From: Sinomonas terrae
Lineage (GTDB): Bacteria; Actinomycetota; Actinomycetes; Actinomycetales; Micrococcaceae
Length of the DNA: 64,000 bases
Assembly (NCBI RefSeq): GCF_022539255.1
Contig: NZ_JAKZBV010000001.1
Location: forward strand, 3,410,001 to 3,474,000
Reading direction: 5' to 3'
Made by a program: the position numbers and the translations under genes. The notes under the pieces are model-generated. The model saw only the letters and a list, made by a program, of their open reading frames with translations. It did not search any database and was not told the DNA's origin. Below, one piece after another: positions 8,051-16,655 of the stretch (position 1 is the stretch's first letter; the number at the start of each line of letters is the position of its first letter).

Positions 8051-9367
8051 CTACCTGAGGACTTCTGCGGGGCGCCGCGCGTCGTCGTGGGTCCTGATCG
8101 CGGCGAGCCCGCTCACGGCCATGACGACGACGGCGACGAGCACAAGCAGGAACGGCGCCGTCCAGCCACCCGCGGCATCGCGCAGGTAGCCCATGAGGAT
8201 CGGTCCGAGAGACGCGAAGCCGTATCCGACCGACTGGATGAACGCGGTCATCCTCCGGTTCTCGTCGAGGGACTTCGCGCGCTGGATCACGACCGTGAAG
8301 ACCACGGTGAAAGTGCCGCCCTGGGCCACGCCTCCGACGAGGGCCCACAGGGGCCACGCGCCCGGGGCGAGGAGGATCCCGGCGGGCAACGCGATCCAGC
8401 AGGCCGCGACCAGGACGAAGAGCCGCTGGGGTCCCCAGCCGACCCAGCGGGACAGGGCGGGGATGAGCAACGGGCCGACGACGGCGAAGAGCTGGAACAT
8501 GCTCGCGGCGAGGCCCGCCTCGGAGGCCGTCATGCCGCGCGTCTGGACGAGGAAGGTCGGCAGCCACAGCGTGATCGCGTAGTAGCCGAGGTTGTGCAGC
8601 GCGAACGCAACTGTGAAGAGCCGCATCATCCGGCGGTTCGCCGAGCTGATCTTCGGCCGGCTCGCCTTGCGGGCGGGGCTGATGGGCAGGGGGCCGGTCG
8701 AGGTGCCGGGTTGGCCCTGCGCTGCACGAAGCTCGGCGCGGCGGCGCGTCACCGCCCGAGCGAGCGGCCCCGGGAACTCCGCGTCGGACCAGCGCGGGCC
8801 GTCCTTCGACGGCGGGAACACGGAGAACCACGTCACGGCCGCGAGCGCGGTGAGGACAAGCCACGAGACGAGCGACCACTGCCACCCGATCGCGCCCGCG
8901 AGCGGGGCGGTCAGCGCGGAGGCGAGGGTCGTGCCGACGTTGACGGCCGCCGTCGTCAGTCCCGTCATGAGCGCCGCCCGCTGAGGGAAGTCGCGCCCCA
9001 CGAGCAGTGGGGTGACGACGTTGACGATGGTCATGGCGACGCCGAGCACGACCGTCCCGAGGATTGCGCCCACCGCTCCCCCGAAAGACCGGAGGGCGAC
9101 GCCTGCGGCGAGGCCGCCGAAGAAGTACAGGTTCGCGTGGTTGATCCCGATCCGTCCGATGAACCATGCCGCGGCCGGAGTCACGAGCCCGAAGCACAGC
9201 ACCGGGATGGCCGTCAGGAGGCCGGCGACGGCGGCGCTGAGCCCGGTGTCGTGCTGGATTCCTCCGAGCACGGGGGCGAGGCCGACAAGGGGCGCGCGGG
9301 CGTTGAGGGACATGAGGCCGACGGCGAGCAGGGCCAGGGCCGAGGCACGGCCGATCCGGCGGGTCAC
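8051..9367 (-). CDS. MFS transporter, CynX/NimT-like
   Basis: A 438-residue, 12-helix major facilitator of the CynX/NimT type (cyanate and 2-nitroimidazole transport families). The first helix region reads LMSLNARAPLVGLAPVLGGI; the N(S)RAP-type segment followed by a short loop is typical of the group. The GTG at 9367 has GAAAGGA seven bases upstream. An in-frame extension to 9658 would overlap the neighbouring hydrolase and is rejected. A central basic cytoplasmic loop (residues around 210-240) separates the two halves. Substrate unknown. Confidence 0.85.
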   Translation of the reverse strand: MTRRIGRASALALLAVGLMSLNARAPLVGLAPVLGGIQHDTGLSAAVAGLLTAIPVLCFGLVTPAAAWFIGRIGINHANLYFFGGLAAGVALRSFGGAVGAILGTVVLGVAMTIVNVVTPLLVGRDFPQRAALMTGLTTAAVNVGTTLASALTAPLAGAIGWQWSLVSWLVLTALAAVTWFSVFPPSKDGPRWSDAEFPGPLARAVTRRRAELRAAQGQPGTSTGPLPISPARKASRPKISSANRRMMRLFTVAFALHNLGYYAITLWLPTFLVQTRGMTASEAGLAASMFQLFAVVGPLLIPALSRWVGWGPQRLFVLVAACWIALPAGILLAPGAWPLWALVGGVAQGGTFTVVFTVVIQRAKSLDENRRMTAFIQSVGYGFASLGPILMGYLRDAAGGWTAPFLLVLVAVVVMAVSGLAAIRTHDDARRPAEVLR

Positions 9368-9417
9368 AGCGGGATCCTTTCGGGAGGGGTCGCCCTCCAG
9401 CCTCTCACGGCGCGGGG

Positions 9418-10173
9418 TCAGCTGCGCTCGAGGAGAAGCCGCGCGACCTCTTCCGGCTTCGTGTACATCATGACGTGCGGCTGATCGGCGAGGACGGCGA
9501 GCTCGGGAGCCCGCGACAAGGAAGCGAGCGTGCGGAGCCATTCGGGCGGAGCGATCGGATCCTTCTCGCCGCCCACAAGGAGCACCTTGCGCTCCATGTG
9601 CCCGATTCGCTCCTCGATGTGGTGCGCCATCATCTCGCGCAACGTCTTGAGCCACCATCTGAGTCCGCAGCGGAAATAGTCGTTCGTGATGATCGCGTTC
9701 ACCTCGCCAGGCTCGCGCAGCGTGTCCTGAGCGAGACGCAGCCCCTGCATGACGACGGAGCGGTCGGCGGTGTTCACCGTCGGGGCGAGAAGGGCGATCG
9801 GCTCAGGCCCAGAGCGCTGGATGCCCATCTCGACGGCGACCTGACAGCCCATCGAGTGCCCCACGATCACGGGGTGCCGGACGCCGAACCGGTCGAACGC
9901 CGCCCACGCGATCTCGGCGAACTCGGCCATGGCCAGCGCGCGGCGCGGCTCGAGGTTCCGCCCGTGGCCGGGAAGCTCGAGCAGGTACACGCGAGCGTGT
10001 TTGGCGAGTTCGTGCGCGAGGGGGCCGAAGTAGACCGACGACGCCCCAATGCCGTGGACGAGCGCGAACGCCCGTTCGCCCTCGCCTCCCGTGCGCATCT
10101 CGACGCCGTGGCGTTCGTCGAGGACATGCAGCTCGCCGAAGGGCTGCCGCGGGGTCATCGTCTTCCGGTTCAT
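9418..10173 (-). CDS. Alpha/beta hydrolase
   Basis: A 251-residue serine hydrolase fold protein. The oxyanion region is FALVHGIGASS, the nucleophile elbow GHSMGCQVAV, and the end has GGEKDPIAPPEW (acid loop) and ADQPHVMMYTKP with the catalytic His. Start options are ATG at 10173 (MNRKTMTP) or ATG at 10158; neither has a strong Shine-Dalgarno. The longer upstream frame runs through a 15-bp tandem repeat and is not used. The gene is divergent from the oxidoreductase gene at 10334. Substrate unknown. Confidence 0.85.
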   Translation of the reverse strand: MNRKTMTPRQPFGELHVLDERHGVEMRTGGEGERAFALVHGIGASSVYFGPLAHELAKHARVYLLELPGHGRNLEPRRALAMAEFAEIAWAAFDRFGVRHPVIVGHSMGCQVAVEMGIQRSGPEPIALLAPTVNTADRSVVMQGLRLAQDTLREPGEVNAIITNDYFRCGLRWWLKTLREMMAHHIEERIGHMERKVLLVGGEKDPIAPPEWLRTLASLSRAPELAVLADQPHVMMYTKPEEVARLLLERS

Positions 10174-10219
10174 AGCGTTGTCCGTGTCATCGCCTGCCCA
10201 GCCTAGCGGGGAGCGCGAG

Positions 10220-10249
10220 CGCAGACCGGCGGGACGCAGACCGGCGGGA
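10220..10249. repeat. Tandem 15-bp duplication in a divergent intergenic region
   Basis: GCAGACCGGCGGGAC is present twice with no gap, between the alpha/beta hydrolase and the oxidoreductase gene. It probably arose by slippage. It may sit in the promoter zone, but I see no clear hexamers. Confidence 0.6.
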
Positions 10250-10333
10250 CGCGGACGGACGACGCCGGGCCTCGCCTCAGGCGGCGGCGCGCGCCTAGCA
10301 TCGTGGCGGGAGGGATCGGACGAAAGGAGCACC

Positions 10334-11089
10334 ATGCTTCCCGAGTCAGTCCAGACGTTCATCGACGCCGAGATCGCGGCGAACAGCACCGACTTCTCGG
10401 ACCTCCGCGCCGTCTATCTCAACGGCACCCTCAAGCCCAGCCCGCAGCCCAGCCACACGGACGGCCTCATCGCCGTGAGCCGGCACGTGCTCGAAGGGCT
10501 CGGGGTCCACGTCGACGTCGTTCGCGCCGTCGACCACGACATCCCGCCGGGCGTCTACCCAGACATGCGGGAGCACGGGTGGGCGAGAGACGACTTCCCC
10601 GACCTCTACCACCGCCTGATCGAGCCCGCCGACGTCCTCGTCATGGCCACACCGATCTGGCTGGGTGACCAGTCGTCGGTGACCCGCAAGCTCGTCGAGC
10701 GGCTCTACGGGTGGTCGGCGGAAATGAACCGGAAGGGGCAGTGGTCGTACTACGGGAAAGTCGGCGGCGTGCTCGTCACGGGCAACGAGGACGGCGGGAA
10801 GCACTGCTCCGCCCAGCTGCTCTACGCGCTGAGCCACATCGGCTTCACGATCCCGCCGCAGGCCGACGCGTATTGGGTGGGCGAGGCCGGTCCCGGCCCC
10901 TCCTACCTCGACGACAACCGCGGCGCCCACAACCACTGGACCACGCGCAACACCGTGTTCGCCGCGTGGAACCTGCTCCACACCGCGAGGAGGATCAAGG
11001 ACGCGGGCGGAATCCCCGCGCAGGGGAACGTGACCTTCAACTGGAACCTTGAGGATCCCGACCACCCCAATCCGGAGTACCGCCGATGA
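10334..11089 (+). CDS. Flavodoxin-fold NAD(P)H-dependent oxidoreductase
   Basis: A 251-residue flavoprotein of the NADPH-dependent FMN reductase/flavodoxin group. Key segments are AVYLNGTLKPSPQPSHTDGL (phosphate loop region for FMN), VLVMATPIWLGDQSSVTRKL (the TPIW..G segment typical of the family) and GGVLVTGNEDGGKHC. ATG at 10334 follows AAAGGAG closely. The C-terminus (TFNWNLEDPDHPNPEYR) resembles the tail of flavodoxin-family proteins in actinobacteria. It overlaps the next gene by four bases. Physiological electron acceptor unknown. Confidence 0.82.
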   Translation: MLPESVQTFIDAEIAANSTDFSDLRAVYLNGTLKPSPQPSHTDGLIAVSRHVLEGLGVHVDVVRAVDHDIPPGVYPDMREHGWARDDFPDLYHRLIEPADVLVMATPIWLGDQSSVTRKLVERLYGWSAEMNRKGQWSYYGKVGGVLVTGNEDGGKHCSAQLLYALSHIGFTIPPQADAYWVGEAGPGPSYLDDNRGAHNHWTTRNTVFAAWNLLHTARRIKDAGGIPAQGNVTFNWNLEDPDHPNPEYRR

Positions 11090-11535
11090 CGACGGCACCT
11101 GGGTCGGGGCGCCCAGCCCTCGAGGATGGCGGCGCCGACAGGGACGCGGGAGCGCTGACGACGGCGGTCGTCGCCGCTGGTGCTGCGTTCATGGCCCAGC
11201 CGGGTGACTGGACCTTCCTCTCGGTAATCCTGGGCATTGCCTTCCTGCTGGTCCTGCTGGCCTACCACCGGCCGAGGACCGGCAGGCTGACCGTGCAGTC
11301 CGTCGTCGTGCGCGCCGCCTTCGCTGGCACGGCGGCGCTCTCGCTCGGCATAGCTGTGGGCTATCCGATCCAACTGGCAGCCGAGGCGGCCGGGCTCAGG
11401 AAGCCCGATGAAATAGCAACGGACTGGATCAGCTGGGGCTGGTTCCCTGCGATGCTGGTGATCTTCTGGGTCGAGCCGCAGATCGTCAAAGCCCTCATGC
11501 GGAGGGCGCCGAAGCTGAGGCGGCACGCCGCCTAG
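11086..11535 (+). CDS. Small membrane protein of unknown function
   Basis: A 149-residue protein with about three hydrophobic segments (near residues 42-60, 75-95 and 117-135), a hydrophilic N-terminal leader of about 20 residues and a basic C-terminus (MRRAPKLRRHAA). The ATG overlaps the oxidoreductase stop (ATGA), so it is probably co-translated with it. I do not recognise the family. Codon use is like that of the neighbours. Confidence 0.75.
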   Translation: MTTAPGSGRPALEDGGADRDAGALTTAVVAAGAAFMAQPGDWTFLSVILGIAFLLVLLAYHRPRTGRLTVQSVVVRAAFAGTAALSLGIAVGYPIQLAAEAAGLRKPDEIATDWISWGWFPAMLVIFWVEPQIVKALMRRAPKLRRHAA

Positions 11536-11589
11536 TAGTCTGTCGGCTGGGCTACCGTCATTCCCCGAACGAGCCCGGAAGGAGAACCG

Positions 11590-12162
11590 GTGGACGAGAG
11601 CCAGCCCCGACTCGGCAAAGGGCGTCCTGTTGGCGGCGCCTACGGTCCCCAACGCTTCACAGGCCCTGTCGTGGCAGGAGTTACGCCCGGCCAGAGCCTC
11701 GCCGTGATCCATCGCGCAGCAGATCTCGCACGCAGCCTCGGAGTCCGGCTCGTCTGCGTGCACGCCGATCCTTCCACAGTGCAAGAGCGCGAGGCCGACG
11801 GGCGGATCAGCGTCCTTCCCATCGACCCCGACGCAGTCGACGACGACGCCGCCCGCGTCCGCGCGGAGCTGTTCCACGGCCTGCGGGACCAGCTCGAGGG
11901 CACAGGGCTCGAGTGGCACTTCACCGCCGTTTCCGGCGAGCCGGCGAAGGTGCTCGGCGCCTTCGCCGAGGAAGCCGGGGCGTCCTTGATCGTGGTCGGG
12001 ACCCGCGAGCGTGGCATCGGGACCCGCTTCGAGGAACTGATCGGCGGGTCCGTCGCGACCCATCTCGCACACGGGCAGAACCGGCCAGTCGTCATCGTCC
12101 CCCTCACACAGCACCCGCATGCCCAAGCGCACGGGCACCGCCGTGGCGGCGGGGTGGGCTGA
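11590..12162 (+). CDS. Universal stress protein (UspA family)
   Basis: A 190-residue single-domain Usp. The nucleotide-binding motif region reads IVVGTRERGIGTRFEELIGGS, followed by VATHLAHGQNRPVVIVP, the usual C-terminal strand. The GTG at 11590 has AAGGAG nearby. A 20-residue tail rich in His and Gly (HPHAQAHGHRRGGG) follows the domain and could bind metal, though this is speculative. The gene overlaps the following crcB by one base (TGATG). Confidence 0.88.
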   Translation: MDESQPRLGKGRPVGGAYGPQRFTGPVVAGVTPGQSLAVIHRAADLARSLGVRLVCVHADPSTVQEREADGRISVLPIDPDAVDDDAARVRAELFHGLRDQLEGTGLEWHFTAVSGEPAKVLGAFAEEAGASLIVVGTRERGIGTRFEELIGGSVATHLAHGQNRPVVIVPLTQHPHAQAHGHRRGGGVG

Positions 12163-12698
12163 TGGAGCAAGAGCGACCCGCGGAGACGAGAGGCCAATCT
12201 ACCGATGTGGATCCCGACGCCGGGACCCTCGGCGTCCGGCGTCCGCAACGGCCGCTGCACCTCGATCCTCGGTACCTCCTCCTCGTGGCCGTCGGCGGCG
12301 TGCCCGGAGCCATCGCCCGCTATGGTCTGGAGCTGGCCCTCCCCACCCCTTCGGCGTGGCCTCTGCCCACACTCCTCATCAACCTCGCCGGGGCGTTCGT
12401 GCTCGGCATGCTCCTCGAGACCCTGACCCGCAGCGGTCCCGACCATGGACGGCGCCGGACACTTCGCCTCCTCATCGGAACCGGCTTCCTCGGCGCCTTC
12501 ACGACGTACAGCACGTTCGCCGTCGACGCTGACAAGCTCTTCGAGGCGGGGCGGATCGACGCCGGAATCGGCTACGTCGTCGCTTCGCTCCTCGGCGGGG
12601 TCATCGCAAGCTTCCTCGGCGTCTGGCTCGGCGCCCGGACCTCCCGTAGTGCCCGGGCTTCCGGAAGTGCCCGGGCCTCGGGAAGGCGCACGCGATGA
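12162..12698 (+). CDS. crcB: Fluoride channel protein CrcB/Fluc, first copy
   Basis: A 178-residue member of the CrcB/Fluc fluoride-export family. Four helices follow a hydrophilic N-terminus of about 45 residues. Hallmarks are GGVPGAIARYGLEL, LINLAGAFVLGML (the Asn of helix 2) and GFLGAFTTYSTFAVD (the TTYSTF break with the Phe-box and Na site). The C-terminus carries an SARASG duplication. Actinobacterial Fluc channels often work as heterodimers from two adjacent genes; the second copy starts four bases inside this one. No fluoride riboswitch is visible upstream. Confidence 0.93.
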   Translation: MEQERPAETRGQSTDVDPDAGTLGVRRPQRPLHLDPRYLLLVAVGGVPGAIARYGLELALPTPSAWPLPTLLINLAGAFVLGMLLETLTRSGPDHGRRRTLRLLIGTGFLGAFTTYSTFAVDADKLFEAGRIDAGIGYVVASLLGGVIASFLGVWLGARTSRSARASGSARASGRRTR

Positions 12699-13069
12699 CC
12701 GCGCTGCTGGTGCTTCTGCTCGGGCTCGCAGGTGGCCTCGGTGCGGTCGCCCGCTTCGTGGTCGACGGCGTCGTCCGCGCCCGCGTGCGCTCGGCGCTCC
12801 CGGCCGGGACGATCTTCATCAACGTCTCCGGCTCATTCCTGCTCGGACTCCTCGCAGGGGCGACGCTGCACGGGGCTCCCGCAGCGCTGCAGGCCATCGC
12901 GGGAACTGGTTTCCTGGGCGGCTACACGACGTTCAGCACGGCGAGCGTCGAGACGGTCAGGCTCATCCAGGCCGGCCGGGTCGGGATGGCGGCGGCGAAC
13001 GCCCTCGTGACGCTGGTGCTCTCGCTCGCTACTGCAGCCCTGGGCCTCTGGATCGGCCTTATCTGGTAG
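12695..13069 (+). CDS. crcB: Fluoride channel protein CrcB/Fluc, second copy
   Basis: A compact 124-residue Fluc subunit with four helices. Motifs are GGLGAVARFVVDGVV, FINVSGSFLLGLL and GFLGGYTTFSTASVE. The ATG overlaps the first crcB (ATGA), consistent with co-translation of a heterodimeric channel. The TTFSTASVE segment differs from TTYSTFAVD of the first copy, as expected if the subunits have specialised. Its end touches the end of a convergent remnant. Confidence 0.93.
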   Translation: MTALLVLLLGLAGGLGAVARFVVDGVVRARVRSALPAGTIFINVSGSFLLGLLAGATLHGAPAALQAIAGTGFLGGYTTFSTASVETVRLIQAGRVGMAAANALVTLVLSLATAALGLWIGLIW

Positions 13070-13241
13070 CCTGCCGGCTCCTGAACCACAGCGCGAGCCA
13101 CGCCAGTTCCACCGGGACGTCGGCGAGGTACGTGGCTCTGATCCGTCCGGGCAGCCCGTAGCGCAGGTCTATCGCGAGGAGGGTGCCGGCCGTGGCGATT
13201 CCCAGACGGTGTGCCTGGTCGGGGGTGCGAATCCCCGTCGT
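13059..13241 (-). pseudogene. Gene remnant directly following the alcohol dehydrogenase stop
   Basis: After the TGA of the dehydrogenase the same frame stays open for 60 codons to a TAA at 13059. It reads GIRTPDQAHRLGIATAGTLL, then RYGLPGRIRATYLADVPVEL and AWLALWFRSR. About 83% of third positions are G or C, as in real genes here, but there is no ATG, GTG or TTG near its beginning. It looks like the 3' end of a small protein gene that lost its 5' part. The tail overlaps the crcB stop by 11 bases. Confidence 0.45.
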
Positions 13242-14312
13242 TCAGCGTGCCGCCCGCTCGGGGAGCAGCATGACCTTGATGGCCCGCCGCTCGTCCATGG
13301 CCGCGTAGGCCTCGGCGGCCTCCTCGAGCGGCAGGACGGAGTCGAAGACGAGGCCCGGCTCGATCGTGCCCGCAAGCACGTCGTCGAGCAGTTCCGGCAG
13401 GTAGGCGCGAGTCGAAGCCGCTCCCCCGCCCACGCTGATGTTCTTGGAGAACAGGACGCCGATCGGGAGTTCGGCCCCGCCAGCAGGGACGCCGACGAAG
13501 CCGAGGGCTCCGCCGGGGCGAGTGCAGCGAAGCGCTTGGTCCATGGACTCTGCGGTGCCCACGCACTCGAGCACCGAATCCGCCAGAACGCCTCCCAGGA
13601 GCTCGCGCACCTTGTCCGCTGCGGCCTCGCCGCGTTCGGCGACGACGTCCGTCGCACCGAACTTGCGGGCGATCTCGGCCCGGTCCTCGTGCCGGGACAT
13701 CGCAATGATGCGCTCCGCGCCCAGCCGCTTTGCGGCGAGCACCCCGCAGAGTCCCACCGCGCCGTCGCCCACCACGACGACGCTTCGGCCCGGCCCCACG
13801 CGAGCCGCTACGGCCGCGTGGTGGCCTGTTCCCATGACATCGGAGAGGGTGAGGAGGCTCTTCAGGAGCGGCTCGTCGGGCTCGCTGACGCCCGGTACTG
13901 GCACGAGTGTGCCATCGGCCATCGGCACCCGCACGAGCTCGCCCTGGCCACCATCAACGTGGAAGCCATTCTCGTCGGCTCCACCCCACGCGGCCCGGTG
14001 GTCGCAGGCAACTTGCACGCCGTTGCGGCACTGTGGGCATTTGCCGCAGGAGACCGCCCATGGGGCGACCACGAGGTCGCCCACCTTGACCGTCGTCACG
14101 CCTTCGCCCACGGCCTCGACCACTCCGACGAACTCGTGGCCGATCGCGCGCGGCTGCTCGATGCTGCGCACGCCGCGGTACGGCCAGAGGTCTGAGCCGC
14201 ACACGCACGCTGCGGTGACCCTGACGATCGCGTCGTCCGGCGTCTGGAGCTCGGGGGCCGGGCGATCCTCGACGCGGATGTCGCGGGTGCCGTGGATGAT
14301 CGTGGCGCGCAT
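13242..14312 (-). CDS. Zinc-dependent alcohol dehydrogenase family protein
   Basis: A 356-residue medium-chain dehydrogenase. The catalytic zinc ligands are in CVCGSDLWPYRG and GHEFVGVVEAVG; the structural zinc lobe is CGKCPQCRNGVQVAC; the NAD(P) site is VVVVGDGAVGLCGVLAAKRL. The ATG at 14312 has AGGAGAG upstream, and a 13-residue longer frame starting inside the terminator is rejected. It lies downstream of the sucCD terminator, so it needs its own promoter. Substrate unknown; the sequence is of the threonine/sorbitol dehydrogenase-like broad group. Confidence 0.88.
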   Translation of the reverse strand: MRATIIHGTRDIRVEDRPAPELQTPDDAIVRVTAACVCGSDLWPYRGVRSIEQPRAIGHEFVGVVEAVGEGVTTVKVGDLVVAPWAVSCGKCPQCRNGVQVACDHRAAWGGADENGFHVDGGQGELVRVPMADGTLVPVPGVSEPDEPLLKSLLTLSDVMGTGHHAAVAARVGPGRSVVVVGDGAVGLCGVLAAKRLGAERIIAMSRHEDRAEIARKFGATDVVAERGEAAADKVRELLGGVLADSVLECVGTAESMDQALRCTRPGGALGFVGVPAGGAELPIGVLFSKNISVGGGAASTRAYLPELLDDVLAGTIEPGLVFDSVLPLEEAAEAYAAMDERRAIKVMLLPERAAR

Positions 14313-14331
14313 CTTCTCTCCTACGGGGACC

Positions 14332-14388
14332 AAAAAGTGTTGCGCCGTCACGTCTGCAGGGTGTGACCCTGCGGACGTGACGGCGCAA
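14332..14388 (-). terminator. Strong intrinsic terminator of the sucCD operon
   Basis: Arms at 14340-14361 and 14367-14388 form a 22-bp stem with a single T-C mismatch (wobble in RNA) and a five-base loop. On the minus strand it is followed by CACTTTTTGG (T-run at 14332-14336). It starts seven bases after the sucD stop. This is the clearest terminator in the window. Confidence 0.95.
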
Positions 14389-14395
14389 GCGAGCC

Positions 14396-15331
14396 TCAGA
14401 GGCCTGAGGGCTCCTCGTGCTTCGGGTACACGGTGCGGAGGAGGTGGGCGGTCTCGGACGGCGTCTTGCCGACCTTCACGCCTGCGGCCTCGAGGGCCTC
14501 CTTCTTCGCCTGGGCCGTGCCGGAGGAGCCGGAGACGATGGCGCCGGCGTGGCCCATGGTCTTGCCCTCGGGGGCCGTGAAGCCAGCCACGTAGCCCACG
14601 ACAGGCTTCGTGACGTTGTTCTTGATGAACTCGGCCGCGCGCTCCTCGGCGTCGCCGCCGATCTCGCCGATCATGACGATCGCCTTGGTCTCGGGGTCGG
14701 CCTCGAACGCCGCAAGGGCGTCGATGTGCGTCGTGCCGATGACAGGGTCGCCGCCGATGCCGATGGCCGTGGAGAAGCCGAGGTCACGGAGTTCGTACAT
14801 CATCTGGTAGGTCAGCGTGCCGGACTTAGAGACGAGGCCCACGCCGCCCTTGCCCGTGATGTTCGCCGGGGTGATGCCCACGAGGGCCTCGCCCGGGGTG
14901 ATGACGCCGGGGCAGTTCGGGCCGATGATGCGGGTAATCTGGTTGCCTTCGGCATCCTTCTTGGACTGCGCAAGGGCCCAGAACTCGGCCGAGTCCTGCA
15001 CCGGCACGCCCTCGGTGATCACGACGACCAGGCCGATCTCGGCCTCGATCGCCTCGACCACGGCGTCCTTCGTGAAGGCCGGCGGCACGAAGACGATGGA
15101 GGTGTCCGCGCCGGTCTCGGCCATGGCCTCCTTGACCGAGCCGAAGACCGGCAGCTCGATCGGGGAGCCGTGCTGGTCCTCGTGCTTGACGGTGGTGCCG
15201 GCCTTGCGTGCGTTGACGCCGCCGACGACGTTCGTCCCCGCCGCGAGCATACGGGCGGTGTGCTTCGAGCCCTCGCTGCCCGTGATGCCCTGGACGATGA
15301 CCTTGTTGTTCTTGTTCAGGAAGATCGACAT
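14396..15331 (-). CDS. sucD: Succinate-CoA ligase subunit alpha
   Basis: The 311-residue alpha subunit of succinyl-CoA synthetase (TCA cycle, succinyl-CoA + NDP/ADP + Pi to succinate + NTP/ATP). The CoA-binding Rossmann start is NKVIVQGITGSEGSKHTARM; GPNCPGVITPGE is the conserved loop; the phosphohistidine is in GHAGAIVSGSSGTAQAKKEA. It sits 12 bases after sucC on the same strand and ends just before a strong terminator. Length is near the family norm of about 290-300. Confidence 0.97.
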   Translation of the reverse strand: MSIFLNKNNKVIVQGITGSEGSKHTARMLAAGTNVVGGVNARKAGTTVKHEDQHGSPIELPVFGSVKEAMAETGADTSIVFVPPAFTKDAVVEAIEAEIGLVVVITEGVPVQDSAEFWALAQSKKDAEGNQITRIIGPNCPGVITPGEALVGITPANITGKGGVGLVSKSGTLTYQMMYELRDLGFSTAIGIGGDPVIGTTHIDALAAFEADPETKAIVMIGEIGGDAEERAAEFIKNNVTKPVVGYVAGFTAPEGKTMGHAGAIVSGSSGTAQAKKEALEAAGVKVGKTPSETAHLLRTVYPKHEEPSGL

Positions 15332-15343
15332 TTCGTATGTCCC

Positions 15344-16507
15344 TTACTTAGCAGCCAGCTCGGCAGCCTTGTCGGCGCCCTGGTCCATGTTCTCGGCGAG
15401 GGTGACCAGCGGGTGGTTGGCCTCGTGCAGGATCCGGCGGCCCTCGTCGACGTTGTTTCCGTCAAGGCGCACGACGAGCGGCTTGTTCGCCGAGTCGCCG
15501 AGCTTGGAGAGCGCTCCGACAATGCCGTTCGCGACCGCGTCGCACGCGGTGATGCCACCGAAGACGTTCACGAACACGCTCTTGACCTGCTCGTCGCCGA
15601 GGATGATCGAGAGGCCGTTCGCCATGACCTCGGCCGAGGCGCCGCCTCCGATGTCGAGGAAGTTCGCCGGCTTGACGTTGCCGTGCTTCTCGCCGGCGTA
15701 CGCCACGACGTCGAGCGTGGACATGACCAGGCCCGCACCGTTGCCGATGATGCCGACCTCGCCGTCGAGCTTGACGTAGTTCAGGTCCAGGGCCTTCGCC
15801 TTGGCCTCGAGCGGGTCCTCGGACTCCTTGTCCGCGAGCTCCTCGTGCTCCTTGTGGCGGAACGAGGCATTCTCATCGAGCGAGACCTTGCCGTCCAGGG
15901 CGATGAGATCGCCGGAACCGGTCTTGACGAGCGGGTTGACCTCGACGAGCGTGGCGTCCTCCCCCTTGAAGACGTCCCACAGCTTGACGACGACGTCCGC
16001 GACCTTCTCGCGCAGCTCGGGGGCGAACCCGGCGGCCTCGGCGATCTCAGCAGCCTTCGCGGCATCGATGCCCGTACCCGGATCGACCGGGACCTTCGCG
16101 AGCGCCTCGGGGCGCTCGACAGCGAGCTGCTCGATCTCCATGCCTCCCTCGACCGAGCACATGGCGAGGTAGTTGCGGTTCGCTCGGTCCAGCAGCACCG
16201 AGAAGTAGTACTCCTCGGCGATGTCCGCGCCCTGCGCAATCATGACCTTCTTGACCGTGTGGCCCTTGATGTCCATGCCGAGGATCTTCTGGGCATGCTC
16301 GAACGCCTCATCCGGCGTCTTCGCGACCTTGACACCGCCGGCCTTGCCGCGGCCTCCGACCTTCACCTGGGCCTTGACGACGGTCACGCCGCCAATCTTC
16401 TCGGCAGCAGCCTTCGCTTCCTCAGGGGTGTGCGCAACGATTCCGGCCAGCACGGGAACGCCGTGCGCCTCGAACAGATCGCGCGCCTGATATTCAAACA
16501 GGTCCAC
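15344..16507 (-). CDS. sucC: ADP-forming succinate-CoA ligase subunit beta
   Basis: The 387-residue beta subunit with an ATP-grasp domain. It begins MDLFEYQARDLFEAHGVPV, then VKAQVKVGGRGKAGGVKVA (nucleotide-binding loop), VEVNPLV (Mg ligands) and, near the end, VFVNVFGGITACDAVANGI with the GGI power-helix segment. The GTG start at 16507 places the family N-terminus exactly. Order pcrA, sucC, sucD on one strand is common in Arthrobacter relatives. A structured intergenic element lies 150 bases upstream. Confidence 0.97.
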   Translation of the reverse strand: MDLFEYQARDLFEAHGVPVLAGIVAHTPEEAKAAAEKIGGVTVVKAQVKVGGRGKAGGVKVAKTPDEAFEHAQKILGMDIKGHTVKKVMIAQGADIAEEYYFSVLLDRANRNYLAMCSVEGGMEIEQLAVERPEALAKVPVDPGTGIDAAKAAEIAEAAGFAPELREKVADVVVKLWDVFKGEDATLVEVNPLVKTGSGDLIALDGKVSLDENASFRHKEHEELADKESEDPLEAKAKALDLNYVKLDGEVGIIGNGAGLVMSTLDVVAYAGEKHGNVKPANFLDIGGGASAEVMANGLSIILGDEQVKSVFVNVFGGITACDAVANGIVGALSKLGDSANKPLVVRLDGNNVDEGRRILHEANHPLVTLAENMDQGADKAAELAAK

Positions 16508-16655
16508 GGTTCAGTGTCCTCTACGTCGAAGTAGTTCTGACTCGGAACACCCATGGTTCGCCGTTGGGAGCTCCCCGTCGGCGGGCCCAGTGCTCCAAGG
16601 GGAAACTCTAGCCCCTCCCCACGGGCACAGTCCCCCGGGGGCGTTTTTCGTGACT

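Noticed and set aside
12162..13069. Fluoride riboswitch for the crcB pair
   Set aside because: Looked for a crcB-motif aptamer before the stress-protein gene and crcB starts; the genes are coupled to the Usp gene and no motif was seen.
14417..16534. 705-codon plus-strand frame over sucD and sucC
   Set aside because: Shadow of two clearly recognised genes in an opposite frame.
16617..16650. Plus-strand terminator (CCCCCGGGGGC followed by TTTTT)
   Set aside because: No plus-strand gene ends here, so it has no apparent transcript to stop; may be chance or part of the sucC leader.
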